Positions 1 through 6,785 of a stretch of DNA of 9,087 nt are shown piece after piece (position 1 is the stretch's first letter; the number at the start of each line of letters is the position of its first letter). The translations under genes were made by a program, and so were the position numbers. The notes under the pieces were generated by a model. That model made no database searches. It saw only the letters and a program-made list of their open reading frames with translations, and had not been told where the DNA came from. This DNA is from Actinomycetota bacterium (GTDB lineage Bacteria > Actinomycetota > Actinomycetes > Nanopelagicales > Nanopelagicaceae): the NCBI GenBank assembly GCA_027731885.1, contig JAQCAO010000056.1, forward strand, positions 1 through 9,087. The letters are read 5' to 3'.

Positions 1-1
1 A

Positions 2-520
2 GTTGTAGCTGCTATTGATCGTTGGGTCTGGTACGCAGGCTGGAGCGACAAGTTATCGGCGGCTTTCGGCGCTACAAACCCGGTATCTGGCCCTTATTAC
101 AACTTCACCATCCCTGAACCACAAGGCGTAATCGCAGTTGCTCCAGCGGAAAGTTTCTTAGCTTTAATTGACGCTATCGCCCCCGCGATAGTTTCTGGTA
201 ATTGCGCGGTTGCGCTAGTGCCAGGATCAGCAGCGATTGCAGCGATGACCTTCGCTGAAGTTTTGGCAACAAGTGATTTACCTGCTGGTGTTATAAATAT
301 TCTAACTGGCTCTCACGATGAACTTGCACCGTGGGCAGCATCTCATATGGATATAGATGGCTTTGATATATCTGGGATTGATAAGAAGAAGCGCGCCGAA
401 CTTAAAGTAGCTGGTGCTGAAAACTTGAAGCGTATCCATAGCTTTGATGGCGCACTATCACCATCGCGCATCTATGCTTTTATGGAAGCCAAGACCGTCT
501 GGCACCCAATCGGAGTTTAA
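2..520 (+). CDS. Aldehyde dehydrogenase-like protein, 3' part, catalytic domain absent (partial, runs off left edge)
   Basis: The frame is open from base 2 to a TAA at 518-520 and gives 172 residues; the start lies outside the window. The visible part resembles the NAD-binding half of aldehyde dehydrogenases: IDRWVWYAGW (fragment residues 5-14), NFTIPEPQGVIAVAP (34-48), SGNCAVALVP (65-74), LPAGVINILTG (93-103), and AENLKRI (139-145), which in normal ALDHs leads into the ELGGK motif. The protein stops about 27 residues later with KTVWHPIGV. The PWNFP asparagine, the lysine of KPSE, the glutamate of ELGGK and the whole catalytic-cysteine domain are missing or replaced. From memory, actinobacteria carry such a half-length homologue after deoC and a normal ALDH, so it may act with acetaldehyde and deoxyribose metabolism, perhaps as a partner subunit. 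It ends cleanly and carries family-typical residues to its end, so I read it as intact rather than broken. Confidence 0.85.
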   Translation, partial: VVAAIDRWVWYAGWSDKLSAAFGATNPVSGPYYNFTIPEPQGVIAVAPAESFLALIDAIAPAIVSGNCAVALVPGSAAIAAMTFAEVLATSDLPAGVINILTGSHDELAPWAASHMDIDGFDISGIDKKKRAELKVAGAENLKRIHSFDGALSPSRIYAFMEAKTVWHPIGV

Positions 521-523
521 GAA

Positions 524-1618
524 TTACTCTGCAGAAATTGCCAGGTACCCTGGCTTAACTACATTCTCGATAATCGCCAAACGCTCTTCAAAAGGGATAA
601 ATGAGCTCTTTAGCGCGTTAATGGTGACGCGTTGCAGGTCTAAGAAACTCCAGTCAAAAGCTTTTACTAACTCACTCATCTCATTACTCATCGATGTTGC
701 TGACATTAATCGATTATCGGTGTTGACGGTTACGCGAAAGCGCAATTTCGCTAAATTCCCAATCGGATGATCAGTGAAATTCGCAGCGGCTCCAGTTTGA
801 ATGTTAGATGATGGGCACATTTCTAGCGGAATTCGTCGATCGCGAACATAAGCGGCAAGGCGGCCCAATCGCGGTGGTGTGTGATTTAAATCGATATCGT
901 CAATAATGCGTACACCATGTCCTAAACGTTCTGCGCCACAAAGTTGAATAGCCTCCCAAATTGATGGAAGTCCATAAGCCTCACCTGCGTGAATTGTAAA
1001 ATGAGCATTTTCGCGACGGAGATATTCAAAGGTATCTAGTTGATCGCTGGGTGGAAAGCCATCTTCGGGACCGGCGATATCAAAGCCAACCACGCCTTTT
1101 TCACGGTATTTAACAGCTAGTTCAGCTACTTCTTGCGAGAGTTGATTTTGGCGCATACCGCAGAGCAGTGAGGTTACGCGAATTATATTTCCCTCCACCT
1201 TGGCTTCTTCTTCGCCCGCACGAAAGCCTTCCAAGATTGCTTCAATCGCCGCAGATAGCGTCAATCCTTTTTCAGTTAAAAGCTCTGGCGCCATTCTTAC
1301 TTCGGCGTAGACAACTCCATCGCGCGCCAAATCGACTGCGCATTCACGCGAAACGCGAACAATGTCTTCTCTGCGCTGCATTACTGCCACTGTATGCGCA
1401 AATGTTTCTAGGTATCTAACCAAGGAGCCAGAATCACAGGAGGTGCGAAACCACTCAGCAAGTTCGGATGCGTCATAACTTGGCAATTCGTGGCCGATTT
1501 CCTTGGCAATATCAATTATAGTTTGTGGACGAAGTCCACCATCTAAGTGATCGTGCAGTAAGGCCTTGGGCAATCGTGTGATTTGTTCTGAATTTGGATT
1601 CTTATTTAAGTTACTCAT
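524..1618 (-). CDS. add: Adenosine deaminase
   Basis: This 364-residue metal-dependent amidohydrolase converts adenosine and deoxyadenosine to inosine and deoxyinosine plus ammonia in the cytoplasm. The expected residues are visible: H22 and H24 in LLHDHLDGG (zinc ligands), HAGE at 210-213 (zinc His210, catalytic Glu213), ERLGHG at 230-235 (His234), CPSSN at 268-272, and NTDN at 299-302 (zinc Asp301). The [10 protein letters not shown] and NTDNRLMS versions are the actinobacterial subtype; the common form in other ADAs is NTDD. Length is normal for the family. The ATG shares an ATGA overlap (1615-1618) with the deoA stop, so translation is probably coupled, and no strong Shine-Dalgarno sequence precedes it. 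It is the last gene of the minus-strand nucleoside operon and ends 3 bases from the opposing ALDH-like gene. An adenine deaminase role is less likely because of the nucleoside-operon context and the subtype. Confidence 0.95.
   Translation of the reverse strand: MSNLNKNPNSEQITRLPKALLHDHLDGGLRPQTIIDIAKEIGHELPSYDASELAEWFRTSCDSGSLVRYLETFAHTVAVMQRREDIVRVSRECAVDLARDGVVYAEVRMAPELLTEKGLTLSAAIEAILEGFRAGEEEAKVEGNIIRVTSLLCGMRQNQLSQEVAELAVKYREKGVVGFDIAGPEDGFPPSDQLDTFEYLRRENAHFTIHAGEAYGLPSIWEAIQLCGAERLGHGVRIIDDIDLNHTPPRLGRLAAYVRDRRIPLEMCPSSNIQTGAAANFTDHPIGNLAKLRFRVTVNTDNRLMSATSMSNEMSELVKAFDWSFLDLQRVTINALKSSFIPFEERLAIIENVVKPGYLAISAE
540..554. terminator. Short perfect hairpin at the convergent gene ends (candidate terminator)
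   Basis: GCCAGG (540-545) and CCTGGC (549-554) form a perfect 6-bp GC-rich stem around a 3-base loop. It lies 19 bases past the stop of the plus-strand ALDH-like gene and inside the last codons of add. The flank on the plus side begins TTAACT and on the minus side AATTTC, so neither has a good T-run. It could slow or stop transcription from the left, but it is a weak candidate for intrinsic termination. Confidence 0.3.
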
Positions 1619-2925
1619 CCGGTAATCCGCTCAATAATTAGTGGCAGGCGTTCTACTTTGCCATTTTCTTTAATCTCTATCGCTCCACCTAGAATCTCAA
1701 TTGCGCGATCAAATCTGGCGGGCTCATCTGTATGTAAGGTGAGGAGCGGTTTGCCACTTTTAATGTAATCGCCTGGCTTGGAGTGCATTTCTATTCCTGC
1801 ACCAGCTTGCACCGTTTCGCCTTGCTTGGAACGACCTGCGCCTAACCTCCAAGCAGAAACGCCAATCTTCATTGCATCCATCTTGGTCATAATTCCTGAT
1901 TCAGTTGCAGTGATTACATGTTTTTCTCGCGCAACTGGAAGCTTGGCATCTGGATCGCCACCTTGTGCAGAAATCATCCGCTTCCAATGGTCCATTGCAG
2001 ATCCATCTTTCAGCGCATCTGCGGGATCTTTTCCAACAATTCCAGCGGCATCGATCATTTCTCGCGCCAGGAGAATTGTTAACTCAACAACATCTGCTGG
2101 TCCACCACCGGCTAAAACCTCAATAGATTCGCGGACTTCAAGGGCATTTCCAGCAGTGAGCCCCAGAGGAACATCCATCGCAGTTACAAGCGCGCGAGTT
2201 TTCACGCCTGCATCCAGACCAAGCTGGACCATAGTCCGCGCGAGTTCTCCCGCTTTAGCAGGATCGCTCATAAATGCGCCACTGCCAGTCTTTACATCAA
2301 GAATCAGTGCGGAAGTTCCTTCCGCGATCTTTTTAGACATAATCGAAGATGCAATCAGTGGGATCGCCTCTACCGTTGCAGTTACATCGCGAAGTGCATA
2401 TAACTTCTTATCTGCTGGAGCGAGCCCCGCACCTGCGGCACAGATAACCGCGCCAGTATCTTGCAAAACTTTTAACATCTCTGCATTTGAAAGAGATGCG
2501 CGCCAACCTGGAATTGATTCAAGTTTATCTAGCGTTCCACCAGTGTGCCCGAGTCCTCGACCAGAAAGTTGTGGCACTGCACCACCGCAAGCCGCCACGA
2601 GCGGCGCAAGCGGAAGGGTGATTTTATCTCCCACTCCACCGGTTGAGTGTTTATCTGCGGTTGGGCGATCTAAAGCTGACCAATTCATTCGCTCACCTGA
2701 ATCGATCATGGCATTTGTCCAGCGGGAAATTTCGCGCGAATTCATTCCATTAAGGAGAATAGCCATTAAGAGCGCAGACATTTGCTCATCTGCGATTACT
2801 CCACGGGTGTAGGCAGCTACAGTCCAGTCAATTTGCTTATCGCTTAACTCATTGCGATCGCGCTTGGCTGCGATAATTTCTACAGCGGCAAAGGGTTCAA
2901 CTCCTGACTTGCTCTGTTCAGTCAA
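1615..2925 (-). CDS. deoA: Thymidine / pyrimidine-nucleoside phosphorylase
   Basis: The enzyme splits thymidine or deoxyuridine with phosphate into the base and 2-deoxyribose-1-phosphate. With the chosen start (436 residues), the signatures are [10 protein letters not shown] at about 92-101 (phosphate binding), [17 protein letters not shown] at about 120-136 (family signature), and [14 protein letters not shown] followed by SKKIAEG (nucleoside-binding Arg, Ser and Lys). A C-terminal alpha/beta domain with [12 protein letters not shown] follows. Length matches the family. The frame stays open to a TTG at 2952, which would overlap cdd by 35 bases with no visible Shine-Dalgarno. I prefer the TTG at 2923-2925, which overlaps the cdd stop by 8 bases (TTGACTGA) and leaves an N-terminus ending in [15 protein letters not shown], close to where homologues begin. 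No ATG or GTG serves either position. The 3' end is coupled to add through ATGA. Confidence 0.92.
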   Translation of the reverse strand: MTEQSKSGVEPFAAVEIIAAKRDRNELSDKQIDWTVAAYTRGVIADEQMSALLMAILLNGMNSREISRWTNAMIDSGERMNWSALDRPTADKHSTGGVGDKITLPLAPLVAACGGAVPQLSGRGLGHTGGTLDKLESIPGWRASLSNAEMLKVLQDTGAVICAAGAGLAPADKKLYALRDVTATVEAIPLIASSIMSKKIAEGTSALILDVKTGSGAFMSDPAKAGELARTMVQLGLDAGVKTRALVTAMDVPLGLTAGNALEVRESIEVLAGGGPADVVELTILLAREMIDAAGIVGKDPADALKDGSAMDHWKRMISAQGGDPDAKLPVAREKHVITATESGIMTKMDAMKIGVSAWRLGAGRSKQGETVQAGAGIEMHSKPGDYIKSGKPLLTLHTDEPARFDRAIEILGGAIEIKENGKVERLPLIIERITG

Positions 2926-3316
2926 GGCGCTTTTCAATCTCTTCGGGACCAAATGCCCAAGGTAAGAGTTCTGAAAGGGGTTTGATTCCAGTATCTGTCA
3001 TCAACTGTAGATTGGAGCCGCCATGTTCTTGCAGTAATTGGCGACAACGTCCACAGGGCATTAAATAATTTCCTGAGATATCAACACATGTGAAGGCGAT
3101 CAAACGCCCACCACCACTATTGATCAGAGTGGAAACAAGCCCACATTCTGCGCATAATGTAAGTCCATAACTAGCATTTTCTACGTTGCAGCCTGAAATT
3201 ATCCGCCCATCATCTACGAGGGCCGCAACTCCGACCGGAAAGTTAGAGTAAGGAGCATAGGCGCTCTTCATCGCAGTTATCGCGTGCGACTTAAGTAGAT
3301 CCCAATCAACGTGCAT
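2918..3316 (-). CDS. cdd: Cytidine deaminase
   Basis: This small zinc enzyme deaminates cytidine and deoxycytidine to uridine and deoxyuridine, feeding DeoA. With the ATG at 3314-3316 it has 132 residues, the usual size of homotetrameric CDAs. Visible residues are YAPYSNFPVG (20-29), NVEN (44-47, substrate binding), CAE at 55-57 (zinc Cys55, catalytic Glu57), and PCGRC at 87-91 (zinc Cys88 and Cys91). The residue after the catalytic CAE is Cys58, where Bacillus-type enzymes have Arg. An in-frame ATG at 3337 would add seven residues (MQQRLQH) and deepen the overlap with bmpA to 32 bases. I prefer the inner ATG because MHVDWDLL fits the start of actinobacterial homologues. It overlaps the bmpA end by 11 bases and deoA by 8. 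Confidence 0.94.
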   Translation of the reverse strand: MHVDWDLLKSHAITAMKSAYAPYSNFPVGVAALVDDGRIISGCNVENASYGLTLCAECGLVSTLINSGGGRLIAFTCVDISGNYLMPCGRCRQLLQEHGGSNLQLMTDTGIKPLSELLPWAFGPEEIEKRLD

Positions 3317-4301
3317 ATGCTGCAACCGCTGCTGCATTTATAGATGCAGCCTGCGCTCCTAAAGCTTTGGATCTAAGGACTATTTCAATTCCCTTATCAG
3401 CAATTGTGTAACGACGACCATAAAAACCAGCTTCAGCATCTAGAACATCAGAGATTTTGTTATCTTTTATTGCAGCATCGATAATATCTGAGATTGCGCT
3501 ATCTACACGCTTAACAACAGATGCGATCAAATACTTCGCAGTCGCTGGCGTGACTGTTAAATACAAATCTGGTTCAGAGAGAATCAAGAAGACATCACTT
3601 GCATTTTTCTTGCGATTTTTAGCGGTACTTGCTTTAACTATCGCACTGAAGGCATCATCGGCTGAACCAGTGGTCGCTGTGTAAATCACATCAACGCCCA
3701 TCCTAATTAAGGCGGTAGCCGCAATATCTAAATTTGTTGCTGTGTAATTTACAAAAGTGCGCACTTTTTTCTTACTTGCGTTTACACCTGCTAAAAAGCC
3801 ATTTTGATAGTTTTCAGCAGTCGATGGGGTCGTGATCATCGCCACTCTTCCGGTCTTGGTGGTCAGTGCCGCGCTAAAGCCCGCTAAAAATGCTCCCTGT
3901 TCATCAGCAAATACAATTGAACTCACATTCAGTGCAGCGATTGAGGCATCGCCGATAATTGAGAAATGTGTCTTTGGAAATTCAGTAGATAACTGCTCCA
4001 CTGCCTCTCGATATTCAGCACCGACTGCAATTATCGCAGAGCAATTCTTATTCGTCAGAGTGCGTAGTCGCTTAACTCGATCCGCTGCTGTTCCATCAGT
4101 AACAACTCCCTCAAAGGTGAAGGTGTGTTGATTCTGCGCCTTCTTGACCCCGGCTAGCGTTGCATCGTTAAATGAACGATCCCCAAGACCACCAGTGTCA
4201 TAAGCGATACAAATATTGGTTGATGCGCTGGCTGGAGTTGGGCTAATAACTGCTACTGAAAGTGTTAAAACTGCCACCAAGAGGGTTGATCGTGCTTTCA
4301 T
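3306..4301 (-). CDS. BMP/PnrA-family nucleoside-binding protein of an ABC importer
   Basis: The 331-residue protein has the basic-membrane-protein (PnrA-like) fold. These are extracytoplasmic binding proteins that hand purine and other nucleosides to ABC importers. Residues 1-26 form a Sec signal peptide: Lys/Arg at 2-4, a hydrophobic core at 7-20, and probable cleavage after ASA (24-26). The mature start carries the family signature CIAYDTGGLGDRSFND (31-46), with the ligand-site Asp and Phe expected from PnrA. Two alpha/beta lobes follow. Most BMP proteins are lipoproteins, but no lipobox is present here: the only early cysteine, C31, is preceded by TNI. The gene lies directly upstream of cdd-deoA-add, which supports a nucleoside ligand, but no ATPase or permease gene adjoins it. 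The ATG overlaps the trpS stop by one base (TAATG), which suggests coupling. Confidence 0.88.
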   Translation of the reverse strand: MKARSTLLVAVLTLSVAVISPTPASASTNICIAYDTGGLGDRSFNDATLAGVKKAQNQHTFTFEGVVTDGTAADRVKRLRTLTNKNCSAIIAVGAEYREAVEQLSTEFPKTHFSIIGDASIAALNVSSIVFADEQGAFLAGFSAALTTKTGRVAMITTPSTAENYQNGFLAGVNASKKKVRTFVNYTATNLDIAATALIRMGVDVIYTATTGSADDAFSAIVKASTAKNRKKNASDVFLILSEPDLYLTVTPATAKYLIASVVKRVDSAISDIIDAAIKDNKISDVLDAEAGFYGRRYTIADKGIEIVLRSKALGAQAASINAAAVAAYAR

Positions 4302-5296
4302 TAGAGCACCAAGCCTAGATTTTTATAGCTCTCGGCGACTGTTGCACTTGCGACAGCGCGCGCCTTATCAGCCCCTGCATGAAGTACTTGCACCAGATGT
4401 TGCTCATCGTCTAGCAGTTCAAGGGCGCGATCACGAATTGGCCGTAAATGATCAGCCACCACTTCAGCAACAGCTGCCTTGAAGTCACCATAACCCTTGC
4501 CAGCAAAGTCATCTTCTAAATCGCTGATTTTTTGACCTGAAAGCGCGGAGTGAATCGAAAGTAGGTTACTTATCCCCGGCTTCTCTTTCTCGTCAAATTT
4601 GATTTCGCGTCCAGCATCAGTAGTTGCGCTCTTTATCTTCTTCGCATTTGCCTCTGGGGTATCTAATATTTCAAGCACACCAGCGGTTGAGCCAGAAGAT
4701 TTACTCATTTTATTTGTTGGCTCTTGCAGATCATAAATTTTGGCGCCAGATTTTAAGATGTACCCTTCGGGGATTCGGAATGTTTCACCAAATCGAGAGT
4801 TAAAGCGGGTAGCCAGATCTCTTGTTAACTCTATATGCTGTCTCTGATCTTCACCGACAGGTACATAGTGTGCTTGGTATAAAAGTATGTCAGCGGCCTG
4901 CAACATCGGATATGTAAATAATCCAACGCGAGTAGAATCTGCACCACCTTTAGCAGATTTATCCTTGAACTGCGTCATCCGGTTGGCTTCTCCAAATCCA
5001 GCGATGCACTCCATAATCCAACCTAGTTGGTTATGTTCGGCAACATGTGACTGCACGAAGAGCGTTGACTTCTCAGGTGAAATTCCTAGAGCGATTAATT
5101 GCGCCGCTGAAGTTAGAATCCGCTTACGCAAAAGCGCTGGCTCTATTTCGCCCGTAAGTGCATGCAAATCTACGATGCAATAAAAGGCATCGTTTCCCTC
5201 TTGCAGCTCAACCCATTGCTTAAGCGCACCTAGATAATTTCCTAGATGGAACGAGTCACTTGTCGGCTGTATGCCGGAAAGGATGCGTTTGGTCAT
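4301..5296 (-). CDS. trpS: Tryptophan--tRNA ligase
   Basis: This class I aminoacyl-tRNA synthetase charges tRNA-Trp. Its 331 residues match the bacterial TrpS length. The N-terminus GIQPTSDSFHLGNYLGA (8-24) carries the HIGH-like element HLGN at 17-20. FTYPMLQAADILLY (127-140) and VPVGEDQRQHIELTRDLA (145-162) are typical TrpS core motifs. KMSKS is at 196-200 within PTNKMSKSSGS. The start is ATG 5294-5296, preceded by a GAGA stretch about 9 bases upstream that can serve as a weak ribosome binding site. It lies 22 bases downstream of the CNNM/CorC gene and overlaps bmpA by one base, so a housekeeping synthetase sits inside a nucleoside salvage transcript. No T-box-like leader is possible in the 22-base gap. 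Confidence 0.97.
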   Translation of the reverse strand: MTKRILSGIQPTSDSFHLGNYLGALKQWVELQEGNDAFYCIVDLHALTGEIEPALLRKRILTSAAQLIALGISPEKSTLFVQSHVAEHNQLGWIMECIAGFGEANRMTQFKDKSAKGGADSTRVGLFTYPMLQAADILLYQAHYVPVGEDQRQHIELTRDLATRFNSRFGETFRIPEGYILKSGAKIYDLQEPTNKMSKSSGSTAGVLEILDTPEANAKKIKSATTDAGREIKFDEKEKPGISNLLSIHSALSGQKISDLEDDFAGKGYGDFKAAVAEVVADHLRPIRDRALELLDDEQHLVQVLHAGADKARAVASATVAESYKNLGLVL

Positions 5297-5318
5297 GTTG
5301 TTATTCTCGCACGGATCG

Positions 5319-6611
5319 CTAATTACGCGATATCAGTAACTGCCCAGCGCGCTTGCCTTCCATGGTTAAAACTGTGATGCGAACACCATTGATACCAACC
5401 ACATCATTTACAACAGGGATTCGCCCTAAAAAGTGCATGACGAATCCGCTGGCTGTTTCATATGGCCCATCTGGAATATCAATTCCTGTCTCATCTCTCA
5501 AATCATCAAGCGAGATCAGCCCGTCGACTTCAAAATCTCCTGCTCGTGCATGCTCTGAGACCTCTACTTCATCGCTGTCGTACTCATCTTTGATATCACC
5601 GATGAGGCATTCGACTAGATCTTCTAAAGTAACAATGCCATCGGTGCCACCGTACTCATCGAGAACGATTGCTAGGTGCTGGCGTTGATTTCGCATTTCA
5701 GTGAGCGCCGGCAGAACTCCCTTTGTGCCAGGCAAGAACATTATGTTTCGCACTAACTCCTGAATCTTTCCGCCAGCGCTTACAAGTGAAGTATCCAATA
5801 AATCGCGGACGTGAATAAATCCAATTACTTCATCGGTTGAGCCGCGAACAACGGGATAGCGAGAATGTGCTCGATCTACAGCGAGCGCAATCGCCTTACC
5901 GACGGTGAGTGAAGCCTCCATAAAATCCACTTCTGTGCGCGGCACCATAACTTCATGAACTTGGCGCTCAGAGGCGTTAAAGACTTCCTCCACAATATCG
6001 CGCTCTTCGGCAGTCAGTGCAGCGTGGCCAGTTACTAAATCAAGTAGCTCTTCTTCAGACATTTGGCTGCGTTGCTCTTTCGGATCAATTCCAAATATCC
6101 GCACAACCGCATCAGTTGACTTTGAAAGCAACCAAATTACTGGTCTGAAAAACTTGGCAGTGAAATCAATTGGAGCTGCGCTCCATAATGAAATCTCCTC
6201 GGTGCGAAATAGCGCTAAGCGTTTCGGCACAAGTTCACCAAATACGAGAGAGAAGTAAGCGATGACAAGAGTTACACCAATTAGTGAGGTTACATTTGCT
6301 GCATTTTCTGAAAGTCCAAGTTCAATTAAATTTGGAATTACATAAACGCCTAATCTTTCAGCGCCCAACGCTGCCGATAGAAAGCCACAGAGGGTTACGC
6401 CAACTTGAACGGCGGCCAGAAAACGGCTGGGATTTGATGTAAGGGTGGAAAGTTTGGCGCCGCGCTTTCCTCTTGTTGAGAGTTGGCGAACTTGGCTTTC
6501 ACGAAGAGAGACAAGTGCGATTTCGGCTGCTACAAAGAGGGAGCCGAGCAAGATCAGGGCGGCAACAGTGGCTATATCGCCCAGCAAAGAACCAATCGGG
6601 TAAGGATCCAT
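5319..6611 (-). CDS. CNNM/CorC (HlyC-type) membrane protein with CBS pair
   Basis: The 430-residue protein has the complete architecture of the bacterial CNNM / 'hemolysin family' proteins, now linked to Mg2+/Co2+ efflux or magnesium homeostasis. A DUF21/CNNM transmembrane domain spans about 1-175, with hydrophobic segments near 11-35, 65-85, 105-128 and 150-172. It includes FVAAEIALVSLRESQVRQL (26-44) and GELVPKRLAL (125-134). An acidic linker SEEELLDLV (185-193) leads into a CBS pair at about 220-335 (VMVPRTEV 221-228, DEYGGTDGIVTLEDLVE 318-334). A CorC/HlyC C-terminal domain occupies about 355-430. The name hemolysin is historical and does not imply a toxin. This is the first gene of the minus-strand operon. 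The ATG lacks a Shine-Dalgarno (the upstream bases read TCTCCTCATC) and sits just behind a -10-like box, so a near-leaderless message is likely. Confidence 0.93.
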   Translation of the reverse strand: MDPYPIGSLLGDIATVAALILLGSLFVAAEIALVSLRESQVRQLSTRGKRGAKLSTLTSNPSRFLAAVQVGVTLCGFLSAALGAERLGVYVIPNLIELGLSENAANVTSLIGVTLVIAYFSLVFGELVPKRLALFRTEEISLWSAAPIDFTAKFFRPVIWLLSKSTDAVVRIFGIDPKEQRSQMSEEELLDLVTGHAALTAEERDIVEEVFNASERQVHEVMVPRTEVDFMEASLTVGKAIALAVDRAHSRYPVVRGSTDEVIGFIHVRDLLDTSLVSAGGKIQELVRNIMFLPGTKGVLPALTEMRNQRQHLAIVLDEYGGTDGIVTLEDLVECLIGDIKDEYDSDEVEVSEHARAGDFEVDGLISLDDLRDETGIDIPDGPYETASGFVMHFLGRIPVVNDVVGINGVRITVLTMEGKRAGQLLISRN

Positions 6612-6621
6612 GATGAGGAGA

Positions 6622-6627
6622 ATTCTA
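6622..6627 (-). promoter_or_regulatory. Candidate -10 box (TAGAAT) for the six-gene minus-strand operon
   Basis: Read on the minus strand, TAGAAT matches the TATAAT consensus at five of six bases and ends 10 bases before the ATG of the CNNM/CorC gene. A normal start 6-8 bases downstream would leave a leader of only about 2-4 bases, consistent with the missing Shine-Dalgarno. No convincing -35 is visible at 17 bases (TTCGGC). Near-leaderless mRNAs are common in actinobacteria, but this site is inferred from sequence alone. Confidence 0.45.
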
Positions 6628-6658
6628 CTTCCTGAGCCCTTTGCGCCGAAAACCGATG

Positions 6659-6720
6659 AGATCTGAGCGTGTAATTATGCTCATTTCCCAGATTTTCAGA
6701 TCTGCAATATTCTTATGCTG
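6659..6720. repeat. Imperfect tandem repeat (AGATCTG ... TTATGCT, two copies, period about 38-39)
   Basis: Copy one has AGATCTG at 6659-6665 and TTATGCT at 6675-6681. Copy two has AGATCTG at 6698-6704 and TTATGCT at 6713-6719. Order and internal spacing are the same within one base, while the bases between differ. AGATCT is itself palindromic and TATGCT resembles a -10 hexamer, so these could be tandem promoters or a duplicated operator. The copies sit upstream of the sugar-ABC ATPase gene, and the role is unproven. Confidence 0.45.
6714..6719 (+). promoter_or_regulatory. Candidate -10 box (TATGCT) for the sugar-ABC ATPase gene
   Basis: TATGCT fits the actinobacterial TANNNT pattern. A start about 7 bases downstream would give a leader of roughly 68 bases that includes the hairpin at 6757-6776. 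A second TATGCT at 6676-6681 is an alternative, further upstream. No good -35 lies 17 bases before either copy, so confidence is low. Confidence 0.3.
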
Positions 6721-6756
6721 CCTTGCCACCCGGCTAGCACCTTCATCCTTGGATCG

Positions 6757-6776
6757 TCGGGCACGTACCTGCCCGG
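6757..6776 (+). promoter_or_regulatory. Leader hairpin directly upstream of the ribosome binding site
   Basis: CGGGCA (6758-6763) pairs perfectly with TGCCCG (6770-6775) around a 6-base loop, and a T-G wobble can extend it to 6757/6776. The stem ends right where the purine-rich Shine-Dalgarno begins. It may stabilise the 5' end of the message or modulate ribosome access. There is no T-run after it, so it is not an intrinsic terminator. Confidence 0.4.
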
Positions 6777-6785
6777 AGAAGGAAG
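6776..6785 (+). promoter_or_regulatory. Ribosome binding site for the sugar-ABC ATPase gene
   Basis: The run GAGAAGGAAG lies 8 bases upstream of the ATG at 6794 and contains AAGGA, a good complement to the 16S tail. It is the clearest Shine-Dalgarno in the window and fixes the start. AAGG at 6779-6782 could also pair with CCTT at 6788-6791, forming a small stem that would partly hide the site. Confidence 0.6.

Noticed and set aside
2..520. Calling the ALDH-like fragment a frameshifted or truncated pseudogene
   Set aside because: The C-terminal KTVWHPIGV resembles what I recall of conserved actinobacterial half-ALDHs, and the frame is clean up to a normal stop, so an intact non-catalytic family member fits better.
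1778..2812. Long open frame on the plus strand, 344 codons, opposite deoA
   Set aside because: It is rich in Ser, Pro and Ala with no family resemblance and lies wholly antisense to a well-supported thymidine phosphorylase; such frames are common opposite actinobacterial genes.
3832..4482. Plus-strand open frames opposite bmpA and trpS
   Set aside because: No start signals or recognisable protein features; they mirror the codon pattern of the real genes on the other strand.
5319..6611. Reading the 'hemolysin' family name as a toxin or virulence factor
   Set aside because: The domain order (CNNM/DUF21, CBS pair, CorC/HlyC) is that of metal-homeostasis membrane proteins; no pore-forming toxin feature is present.
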